From Sipunculus nudus (Eukaryota > Annelida > Sipuncula > Golfingiida > Sipunculidae): a stretch of DNA of 64,000 nt. Numbering within the stretch: the stretch's first letter is position 1; every line of letters begins with the position of its first letter. Shown in pieces: positions 12,201 to 24,200 of the stretch. Below the pieces are notes generated by a model. That model was not told where the DNA came from. It did not search any database and saw nothing but the letters and a program-made list of their open reading frames with translations. The stretch lies in assembly GCA_026874595.1 (NCBI GenBank), contig CM049318.1, positions 11,575,241 through 11,639,240 on the forward strand, given 5' to 3'. Position numbers and translations under genes: made by a program.

Positions 12201-15196
12201 TAGTAACTATTCACCTACCTTTTGAAAAAGAATATTTGTGATTTTTGGTTACCTTATTGCATATCTTGAAGGATGTATGAACGTGTTTATCAGCAACATG
12301 TTTGTAAGCAAAGCAGTGTTGATACACGAGAAAAACACGTAATCTAAGGTTGTAGGTTGCATATATGCGGGAGTAGAAAGGTCACTTGTTGGAAAACGTC
12401 ATTTACAAAGTTCTGGCTTATCTGACTTACTGCCAGATGCCCTGGTTGAATTTATATTGTTTATTCAGGCGGGCCCCCACATATTGTAAACACGTTGACA
12501 AAAACAAAGCAAGCAGCCTGCCTGCGATGATATCCACGTGTTCTGGTCTATTTTTATCAAAGCTCCAAGGGATTACCTTTAGTTTATAGACGTCAGATAG
12601 ATGATTGGGCCCCTTTTAATTTGATCTGTACCAGTTGAGTACTGTTTCAATGAACGTAGTAAAATGACCCAGATTCATACTCATGGAAACAAAAGGTACA
12701 ATACAGTAAACGAAGATGATTTAAGTAAGGTAATTTCTGGATATCAGTACTTGATTATACAACATATTAAGAAGTAGGTGCTGCAGATGTTAGTTGGTCC
12801 TAATATGTGTGCAAGGGTTTGCAAACATGAACATTCCTTCGCTTCAAATATACAACGAAATTTAGTGCTTATATATCATGACTGATTTTGTTAGCACTTA
12901 TTTGTTGAGTGTAGACAATCATGTCAGTTTTTTATCCCATGGAGGTTATAGTTCCATATATTTTCGTTTTAAATAATTTTTTAATAGTTTGTCAACAATT
13001 GGAAAAAGCATTTTTATATTTTGAATTATCAATCCGTTGCTGTATGAATCCATATTTCTCTTAGAGATAATTTAAATAATTGTAGGATTGAAATATATGA
13101 TTTAAATCTAAATATTTATATTCATGTATCTCTCTAAACCTCAGAAGTTATTTTTTATAATACCATAGCCTTAGATATCATATAATACACGTGCACCGAG
13201 CCGTTCACTCTGATTCTAATTTTCTTAATATCCAACAGATCCACTTCTGGGACGATGGTACGCCGTTGGAAGAGGTTTTGACGACAATGGATGGTTTGGT
13301 CCATGAAGGGAAGGTCCGCTATGTCGGAGCCTCAAACCTGGCTGGCTGGCAACTACAGAAGATCGTAGACTTGAATCATTATCTAGGTTTTAACCCATGT
13401 ATCACTTTACAGGTATTGACCGGATCCTTATACATTAATACTATAAGACAAAAGTATGGAAGATTTAAAGTTCTAACAATTCGATTAATTGATGATAAGT
13501 CACCAAAAGTCACGTTTCAGGTATCACTATTCATCTGTCGTAGGAAGCAATAGATGCATTTTGTTCTGAACATGAAACGCGTGACCGCATTTTCTCTTTC
13601 GACAAATCAAATCCAAAAGTATGTTCGAGTATTTTTACTCTTTACCTTTTATTCATCAAATCGGGCCATTTTACTCCTTATTGGTGACATATTCTTACAG
13701 CAGGAGTATAACCTTGTCGAACGGGCTGGAGAAATTGAAGCGTTTAAAGTCTGCAAGATAGAAGGAATAGGAATTCTTCCTTGGTCACCCCTGAGAAGGT
13801 TAGTGATGAAACAGTTTCATTTCTTCACGCCCAGCCCTTGGCACAACATCTTCTATAAGTTATTATTGTTATTTTTATTAATACTATTATTTTAAATCTT
13901 TGGTCTTTTGCCTGTATAGTATTTAGTGTTGGGTACCGCCTACAATTTTCATATTGCATTATATTGCAATATTCGATAATGTATTGCGAAACGTATCGCG
14001 GCAGTTTTTCATGTTATCCATGTATAGACAAAATATGTGTTACCCGCGATATATTTAACAAATTAAATATTTTGTTAATTCATTATCTTGCTACATATAA
14101 TGACACAAGAAAAGTATGCAGATCAGTTTATTTCACAGAAGAAATATGACAAAGTTACTCAGTGAACTGTTTACTGATGGCAACTTTAAGAAACATTTCA
14201 AAAAAGCTTTAAAATATGTTTCATAACGCCTTAATTACATGTGCAAGTATACCTTGGCAATGAGAGAATTTTGGACTAGGTTTCGCAAGGTGATTATAAT
14301 GTGGTATTCACAGTCACAGTCGTGTACCAAATCAGTCTTTGGGATGGAACGTTAATCATTTCGTCTATCAAGGCAACTCATAATAATCGGCCTGAGTAGG
14401 GTCTGTAGACAGGGTAGCGCGACTTTCATTTCCAACCTTCCACTAAAATTTACCCATTTAGATGACTAAGTGGTTAATTTCAGTCGCGTGTGATAACATA
14501 TCATATATGATAAAAAAAGGTGTCGATATATGAAAATTATATTGCGGTATGCAATATGCGAATCACAGTGTAGTCGAGCGTGCTGGTGTCACGGTTAGGC
14601 GCTGTATTTGTGACAGCAAGGTTGTAGGTTCGGGTCCCGTTCTGACCGCCGTCTGCGCTAAGACTCTTGGCCAAAGTCTTTAACACGAGGTTGCTCTCTC
14701 CACCCCGGAGTGAGAGGTACTGTTCATTGGAGGATAGCAAATGTAGAACGATTAACCGTCTAGTGCCTGATATGTGGGCTGTATGCTCCCAAGGGAGCCG
14801 TGGGAAGGTACAAGAACGAACAGGCTCGAAAGAACAAGACGAAGAGTACTGACATCGTCGTATCAGACTATAAACCCCCACCTTCATCTTTTGTATCGCG
14901 GTATAGAGATATATCGATGATAACCCACTCACTACTTTTTATTTGGCTTCGCTATCATAAAGGGACCCTGACCGCATGTTTTGTATAACCAAACGAGACT
15001 TGGAAAAACTAGATAAAAACGCAACATGGAGAACAATAAACAGACTATCATTTGAATACCGCCTTGCTACTTTGAACAGTGGTAGCAACTTGGTTTACCT
15101 CTAGATTTTTGACAATATTCGATATGTAATCTATTAGCTCGCCGAAACAAAGTATCAGCAGAGATTATACCGTACCTCTGACAACGTCCTTAGGCC

Positions 15197-15228
<32 letters not shown>

Positions 15229-18200
15229 TTAATATATATATTTAATATATATATGTTTCTTTATTTGTACCAAGTTGCATACAAAATAAACAGAATAGGA
15301 GTGCTGAAAATGTACAGTAATATATAGTAATGAATAAATGACACAAAAAAACCACTATCTTTGTTACGGCATCGCAAGTAGACAGTTTATTTTTTTTTTA
15401 AATATCATCATAGAAAAATCAATCTAATTCCATCTACCGTCTCGACAATTTATCAGTTCTTTCTTAATGTCATTTTCACGCTTATAACTTAAGATTTCAA
15501 GTTATGCCTCTCAACATGTCTAATATTAGCTCCAATAAATCCAGTACAGTCGTACTGCGCTCCGTGTGCAATAAAATTAACGACGAAATTCTTCACACAG
15601 GACATATTTGCATACATGTTTAAAAACCGTTTTTACAGTAGATCAGTTATTGGTTCAAAGCCACACATCCCATCTATAATATCTTTATGTGAATTCTTAG
15701 GAAATCGCCATACTCAACGTATAGCAATTCTGTACATTGTAGACGTACGATCTATTGACTTGTTATTAAGACACCACGTTTGACATCGGTAAAAATGACA
15801 ACTAAAATTGTGGAATAGTACATTCAAAGAAACAGATGAAAGAGTCCCGAAATTCGCTATCAACTTATTAATTGTGAATATAATATCACATCTTTGTCTA
15901 AATATATCATCAGTTAAATTATAATACAAATATACACCCAAATAATGAACATTTCCTTTCCATTTCAATTTGATATTATTTAACTAGAGTTCGTTCCTAC
16001 TGAATATTTTACAAGTAGTCTTTTTGGCATTATATGTTAATTTATATTCATGGTCATATTCTTCACAAATTTTAATCATTTCTTGTAATTCAATCCGTGA
16101 TGAACTTAAACGTGTTACATCATCCGCAATATAACGGCACCCGAAAAATGACTTCCAGCATAATATTCCTTCAATCTGCCCACTAGTACAACCAAGTAAT
16201 CACAAAAGAGCAGCGGGGATAACATACGGCATTGTCTCAAACCACTGGACACACACAAAAAAAAAAGAAAAGGCTTGCCTATCCATCTCACAAATTCTTT
16301 TTGTCTCATATACATATCAAGTAACAGTCGAATGATAATAGCAGGTACATTTCTACGATAAAGGAGGTTAAATAATTTACCAAAAAATTTGTCAAAAGCT
16401 TTAGAAGCGTCTTGTAAACAACAGTACACTTTAGATTCACGAGACATGTAGTTTGCACAAATATCCTTTAACACAGAAGTACACATAAACTGGAATGTTG
16501 CTTTTTGAAAACAAACTACAGCCACTTACCCTATTGCTTTCATATTACACATATGTATTTTAAAGGTAGCTATAAATATCCCTTATAATTTGGGGATCTA
16601 AGGTCAAGGTCACAGGCCCCCCTTGTTCATGAAGAAGTCGGGTTAACATTTTTGTTGATAGGCTCATTTTTCCAATGCTAATGAATATATTTCAATTAAA
16701 CTTAGTATAAACTTGATGAACAGTGATAATACCTAGCACAGCTATAAAAACTGTTCCTATATTTAACTTTTTGGGCTAGTAATAAGCACTTAACGAACAT
16801 AGTTTGTACAGAACCCTAACCAGATCAGGTTAAAGTTTCTTGTGAACTTTTTAATAAATGGCAACCTCTCACACCTTTGCTTAATTTGCTTATGTGTTAT
16901 GTGTTTTATGGGGGTTAGGAATCTCCAGTATAATTTAAGGGTTAAAGGTCATGGTCACAGGCCACTTATGTTCATAAAAAAGTGAGGTTAAAGTTTTTTG
17001 TAGGGCTCACTGCTCCATTGCTCATGAAGATATTTCTGTCCAATTTAGTAAACCGATGTTCTGTAAAATTACCCATAGATTAACGACTATTTTTAAGAGG
17101 AAACCTGAGAATCACAAGGAGGCGCTGCATGCCGAAAGTGTGATTGATATGTGAGAGACTTGGCGGGTCGCAAGATCCTGAAAATATACAAGTTAACGGT
17201 TGCCTTTTAAATACTGGGTTGCGACTATGATTACTTTGATAACTTACACAATTTTTAGATGGTTCTAGCCAACTGATGTTACAGTAAAGAAAACACGCGG
17301 ACACAGAGACTGACAGACACTTTATTATTATTATTAATTATTTATTATCATTATTATTTAAGTATATCAAAATGCCAAATTCACTCTATTAAAATACAAT
17401 AGCTCTAAGGCACTGTTCACATAAGGATGCATTAAGATGATTAAAAAAGAATTTGAGAGAGATATAATACAATTAAATGACTAAAAAAATAGATATGCAG
17501 AAAACTAAATAATCGGGAATCCAACCAAAGAGGATGACAAAGGCTAATAATATGCCAACTGGAAAAGGTGTGATTAACGAGATCGAGTTTTAGTATAGGC
17601 CAAGTCACACATACTTAATGACGTCAAAGGGTCACCAAGCTACTTTATGGTGTCACTGCGATGACTTAGTAGGAATGTGATGGATTTTAATGGAACTTTA
17701 ATTTCCGGCAAAAGTCGATGCATATTTAATGAGGTCAGAGGTCGCAAGAAATATGACGGGTATATTATGCACCCCTGTGCTGCTCTTTGTTTTCTGAATA
17801 CCCCATACCGGGGAGCTCTGTTGTCCTCAGACGATTTGTTACCTGCGGTATACACTCAAATTAACATCAACAAAATGCTAATGGGACATATCAATAGAAC
17901 TGGGTCGACCTCAATTAATTCCGAGATTTTTCACAGTATATAAGATTTCCCAGATACAACCCTCATAATTTGTGTTTCTGAATGCACAGCATGGGCGTTG
18001 ACCGTAGTCCTTTCGGTGACTTATAGAGTTACCACATGTGATGTCTAAAACCATCTGTTACGTTGCCTTGGTGCAAGGCTGAGAATTACACACCGGGGGA
18101 CCCGGGCAATACTCAGCCTTGAATATTTTCTTACAAAATATCGTAGCGGTCCTTCGGATATCCCAGAAGGAACGAATAAAGAGTCATTAAATATAAGATG

Positions 18201-21200
18201 CGGCTTAAACTATGTTCACTCTACCTATAAATCCTTTATTTCTCAGTTGACATAGGTGTGAGGTGTCCCGGTATAATATATATGATATAAAAGCATTGTA
18301 TCATAAAGAGAAGAGCAGAAGACCATCACTGCCACAGCCATGCTGCTGGGGCATGAACTCTGGTCACCCATGACCTGACCTGTGACCTGACCTCTGGTGT
18401 GCCAGAGTAATTTATTGCTAATTAGTCTATTCCATATGCAAATGGCGTGTAACCTGTCATATGTAAAGTTTCTGCAGATTTTTTTAGGAAACCGCCCCCA
18501 TTTATTTAAATGCTAGATTAACTAAGTGTGTTCATCTACAGAATTCCATTCCGGTTTCATAGAACATGACAGGGCATGCAGTTGTACACGCGTCCTCTCA
18601 TTTAACATCCTGGTGTTAACCAGACGAGGTGACTACTGCACAAGCGGGCGATGGGTGTGTTATATTCCAGATTAATAGGTCATTCCACCGAGGAACCCTC
18701 GAAAAGGACACTCGTTTGTTAGTGAAATACGACCATGGGACTCGACCTTCCCAGTTAGTCTGCAGAGTGCTCACCCTAGGTGAGGGGAGCCCGTGAAAAA
18801 ATCTGACCGCCTGAGCTGAGAACGGACTTACGACTTTGAATCCTTTCCTTTACCCTAGACCGGAGAAGCCTCAATAATGTCTTTTTTTTTCGTGTTATTA
18901 ATTTTTATTAGGGCATCATCACTTAAATTTAGTGGTTATCATGTTTGATCTAATGTTCTATTTTTAAGAGGAAACCTGAAAATCACCAGGAGGCGCTGCA
19001 TGCCGAAAGTGTGATTGATATGTGAGAGACTTGGCGGGTCGCAAGATCCTGAAAATATACAAGTTAACGGTTGCCTTTTAAATACTGGGTTGCGACTATG
19101 ATAACTTTGATAACTTACACAATTTTTAGATGGTTCTAGCCAACTGATGTTACAGTAAAGAAAACACGCGGACACAGAGACTGACAGACACTTTATTATT
19201 ATTATTTATTTATCATCATTATTATTTAAGTATATTAAAATGCCAAATTCACTCTATTAAAATACAATAGCTCTAAGGCACTGTTCACATAAGGATGCAT
19301 TAAGATGATTAAAAAAGAATTTGAGAGAGATATTATTAATTAAATTATTTAATTAAATGACTAAAAAAATAGATATGCAGAAAACTAAATAATCGGGAAT
19401 CCAACCAAAGAGGATGACAAAGGCTAATAATATGCCAACTGGAAAAGGTGTGTTTTCAGCAGTCTTTTGAAACACTTGAGGCATCCTTGATATGTTGAAG
19501 AAGATTGTTCCAGAGCATAGCGGAGGAGTATCTAAATGATCTCTTTCCGTGCTGTGTCCGGGCCCTCGGCACCTCAAGGAGAGATTTATTGGCCGACCTT
19601 AGTGCACTCACCGGGCGATACTTCTTAATCATATCAGCGAGGTATGAAGGTGCTAACCATAGAGGGCTTTGTAGGTAATCATCAGCATTTTCAAACAAGG
19701 TCTGTACTCCACCGGCAGCCAGTGTAGCTCCATAATTACCGGTTTGATGTGAGCTATCCGCTGGGTGAGTGTGATAAGCCGAGCAGCACAATTCTGAAGG
19801 CACTGCAGCCTGCCAAACAGAGCATTGGTCATGCCATACAGAAGGGCATAATCCATTCGCGAGGTCACTAAGGCTTGCACCAGCATTTTGCATGCATCAA
19901 TAGTGATGTATCGTCGGATTCTGCCAATGGATCTGATCTTGTAATATTATGACCTCAAGACAGAGCTGATGTGTTGCTCCATGGTGAGACAGCAGTCCTG
20001 CGTGGCCCCCAGGTTTCTAACTTTAGGAGATGGCAAGTAGATGACGTCTCCCAGTGACAGGGCAATATACTCAAATTTGTCATCGTTCATTTTCAGCGAT
20101 TTGTTGCTCATCCAGTTGCGGACTTTCATTTCTGTAACTGTAGCGTAGTATCCGTCCAATGAGCAGCTGACTTGATCACAAGGTAACTTTGGGTGTCGTT
20201 AGCATAACTGTGATGCGACATGTTATGCTGCCTCACTATGGTGCCAACTGGTCGAGTATACAAACAGTACTCTTTCGGACCTAGGACGGAGCCCTGTGGA
20301 ACACCATATTTTAGTATGGATGTCTGAGAGGTAAAATATTTAACAGTAACACACTGGGATCTATTGTTGAGGTAGGACTCTAACCATTGAAGGGCTGTCC
20401 CAGTCATGTCAAAAGAGTGCTAAAAAACGACTGATGAGTGTTCTGTGATCCAAGGTATCAAACGCGGCAGAGAACCAGCAATCAAGAGCCTCCGCTATAT
20501 CTGACTGAACCTTTAGGAGTGCCGTTTCAGTGGAGTGGTTCTGTTGATATGCTGATTGCAGTCTATCACAGAGCAGGTGCGCAGGTGTTCCTTTAAGCGA
20601 ATGCGCTTCTACTCTTTCAAGACTTTTAGATGTGAAAGGCAGATTCGACAACGGCCTACAGTTCTTCAAGGACTCCCTATCTAGACCGGTCGTTTTAAGT
20701 AAAGGACTTACAAATGCCTCTTTGAAGAAAGAAGGCAAGGTGGCTGTACTGAGAGACGTAATCACAATGTTGGTAACTAGAGGCGTGAGATTAAGGCAGC
20801 AGTCCTTAACCAAACACGTCGGAGCTGGGTCAAGGACGAAACACTTGTATGGAGCTTTCATAATCAGCTTGTAGATCTCTTCCTCGGTGGCTGTTCTTAA
20901 CACAGTTAGCGGGGTATACTGTAAGGGTAGATCTAATGCTCAGCTTGGAAGGTATCACAAATTTTTGTGATCTTTTGAGAGAAGAATTCACAAAATTTTC
21001 GCGAGAGCATCAGGTGAGTGTGTGGTTGGAATTGGCGTAGAACCATTTTCTCCGAGCAGATGTCTTGATAATTTGTATATTTTGGCCTGATCCCGATCAC
21101 ATTCTCTCAGTTTCATGCAGTAGTAGTACCGCTTAGCCTGAACTTCGCAATAGTGCACTGGTGTCTGTACATCTTCTTGTGAACGGGAGCTTAGGTTGAT

Positions 21201-24200
21201 AACGCTGCCGTTCCAACATGCGTTTTTCCTGCTTTGCTTTGAGAAGCTCATGAGTGTACCACTGTGTATTTGGTCTCACATATGAGGCCTTTGTTTGCTG
21301 GGAGGCATATATATCAAGCAGTAGTGCGAGGCTGGTATTGTACAAGTCAACTAGGACCTCGAAACTAGTCTCTGAAGACAGCGATGCATCGGACATACAT
21401 TGGGCGAGGTCTCCACCGAACTCCTTGACAGGAATGCCTTTGTCCTTCCTGAAAGTAACAAGCTTTTCTGTCTTGGGTGGTCTTGCAATATGAATGGTAA
21501 CGTGAATGGCCATTTGATCACTTAAACCAGGGTCGGTGACACGCGGAGGATTCACAAGGAGTGGGTCAGTCTTCTGAGTAATAACAACATCAAGTAGGTG
21601 GCCTCTGTCATGAGTAGGGTCACAGACACTTTGTACCAGACCATGTGATTCAATAAGACTCATAAACTGTGCTGTACCAGGGTCACTAACATTTTCCCTT
21701 ACATATACACTTATAGCTTTATGGGTATAATATAAACCATGGAGATATTATAATAATGCCTGATGTAACTAAATAATATATCCAACTCTCAAAAGATAAC
21801 TGCCAGTCTCGACAAGGCATGTTTTCAAACATGTGTCGTTATCCCTCTCTCGCAGTTAGTCTGTGTCGTTTTTTGTTCTTAAAATATGAATTATTCATAT
21901 AATTTTAGCGGCCTCTTGACCGGTAAATACAAGAAAGGACAAGATCCACCAGAGGGCACCAGGTACAATTATTTTATGAAGAAGAAATGGCACTTCGGAG
22001 AAGCATGTACAAAGAGGCTTCAAACCGAACGAGTATGGAAGATTGTAGACATGGTGGAAGAGATTTCTGAGCAAACCGGTGAGAATAAATTGTGCCGTTC
22101 ACGTATCATGCATTTAATATAGTTATTGCTTCGATTCAGTTAAAACAAATTTCGCCTTCTTTTTCAACATGCAAGTCATGAATGTTGATTTTCCAACGGA
22201 TAACTTGCAATAGAAATCATTTTTCAATCATGCAAATGGTAATAATAGCTCTAAATCACATTTGAAACAGCATATTTACGTAATATTCACCATTAAGTTA
22301 TTGCAATATTAACTGAAATAAAAGTGCTCGTTTAAATGTGATTACAAAAAAACTAACGATTATTTAACCACGCGTATATTTATTTTCATTTATTAATATT
22401 TAATCTTATTTATTTTTTAACATGATATCTTAAATGGGTTACAGAAAGATGAGTCCTCATCCAAGGACATTTTATTTTTGGTTCAGTTTAAGCTCAGCTG
22501 ACTGAAAATCATCTGAGCTATACCGATCCATCTCTACATCCGGGGAGGTCCTAGGCAAATCTCCTTGGAAACCTGAAATTAGGTCATGGTGACCTATATT
22601 CTGTGACCTATGGGCTGAAAAATGGTTTTGAGCACCCAGACAGTTAGACGAGACACAAAATGTATCTATTAGGCGTAGAATCTTCTAACATAACATTCAG
22701 GGAGGTCCTAGACAAATGTCCTAGGAAACCTAAAATTAGGTCATGGTGATCTATATATTCTGCAACCTATTGGAAAAAGATGTCATATGAGCATCTTGAA
22801 TGTCAGATGAGCACAAATTGTGTCTGTTAAGTCCAGATTATTCTCACACAAAAGCCAGGTAGGTTCTAGGAAAATCTTTTTGCAAAGCAGATATTATATC
22901 ATGGTGCATAGGCTATAGTCTATGCGCTATGAGCCAAAATTTATTAATTTGAGCCTCCTGACAGACAAGATACAAATTGTGATTTATTTTCCTTTGAACC
23001 TTAATTAATTATATTGAAAAGTCCAGGAAGGTCATTGGCAAGTCTTTGAAAACTGAACTTAGGTAACTTAATTCATATAACACATGTCAAGTATAGTCAG
23101 TTAGGGCACATATTGTATCCTTAAACCCTAAAATCTTCCAACACTGCATCCAGCGAGATCTTGGCAAATCCCACTTGAACATGAGTTGAGTACCTTTAAC
23201 GTCATATGGATAAAATGTATGCATTAGGCTTAGGTCCTAGGAAAATCTCCTTTGAAATTTAAAATAAGGTCATGGTGACATATTCTGCAAGCTACTGTCC
23301 TGAAGCATGATTTTAAATAGTGAGACAGGGCATGAATTGTATCCATTAACCCTTGACTCATCTAAAATGACATCCAGGGTCCTTGGCAATTCTCTTTGGA
23401 AACCAGATATTCGGTCATGGTGACCTATATTCTGCAAGCGATTTACAAGAATAATGATTTTGAGTACCAAGACAGACAGGTTAAAAATTTGTATCCATTT
23501 TCTTGGAACCCTCTTTTGTGAAATCCAGGGGGTCCTGGGCAGGTCTCCTATGAATCCTAAAATTTTTATTTTCTGTTCATTTTTCAACATAGTAACATTT
23601 GCCATCGACTATGCTCACAGACAATATATAACATTAATAAAAGAAATAAGCACCCATTTAATTTAGCTGAGCGTTATGGCCCATGGGCCACTTGTTTTAT
23701 TTGTTATGCTCCATTCATTTTTAATCATTCATTTAAGGCAAGAAACCCTGCCAGGTGGCGCTGCGCTGGTTGCTGCAGAAACCGGTGGTGACGTCAGTGA
23801 TCATCGGCGCCAGAACTCTCGATCAGTTGGATCAGAATGTAGGGGCCGCATCAGGATGGGAACTTTCCAAAGAACAGGTGAAAATAACACGGAAATGTTC
23901 GTCTGGTAGGAACTGCCACGTTACAACAAGTGTAACAAAGAATACCGTAATCCACTTGTTAATACCTCTGTCTGTTTAAGTAAGTGTGTTTGTTCGTAAC
24001 AGTAAATCCCTAGAAGTTATAGTCAGCATTTCACATGTACAAATTATATTATTTCTCGCCATACTGCACGCTAATATTAATTAAGTGTAGGTAATACCTG
24101 TTAAAATATATCATTACGCCTCATCTCTCACGCCTCATCTGTGACGGATGCATGGGCCTGTTTTTATACAAGCTGTTATAACACGGTACATGCGCCAATA

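Noticed and set aside
14565-14645. tRNA gene
   Set aside because: Box A and box B are present but no acceptor stem or anticodon loop closes properly, and a nonaminoacid tail of about 240 bp follows, so it is a SINE head.
17083-19443. Direct repeats about 490 bp long that could be LTRs of a 2.4 kb element
   Set aside because: One copy continues without a break into LINE reverse transcriptase, and nothing between the copies is coding or LTR-like (no TG..CA ends, primer site or polypurine tract).
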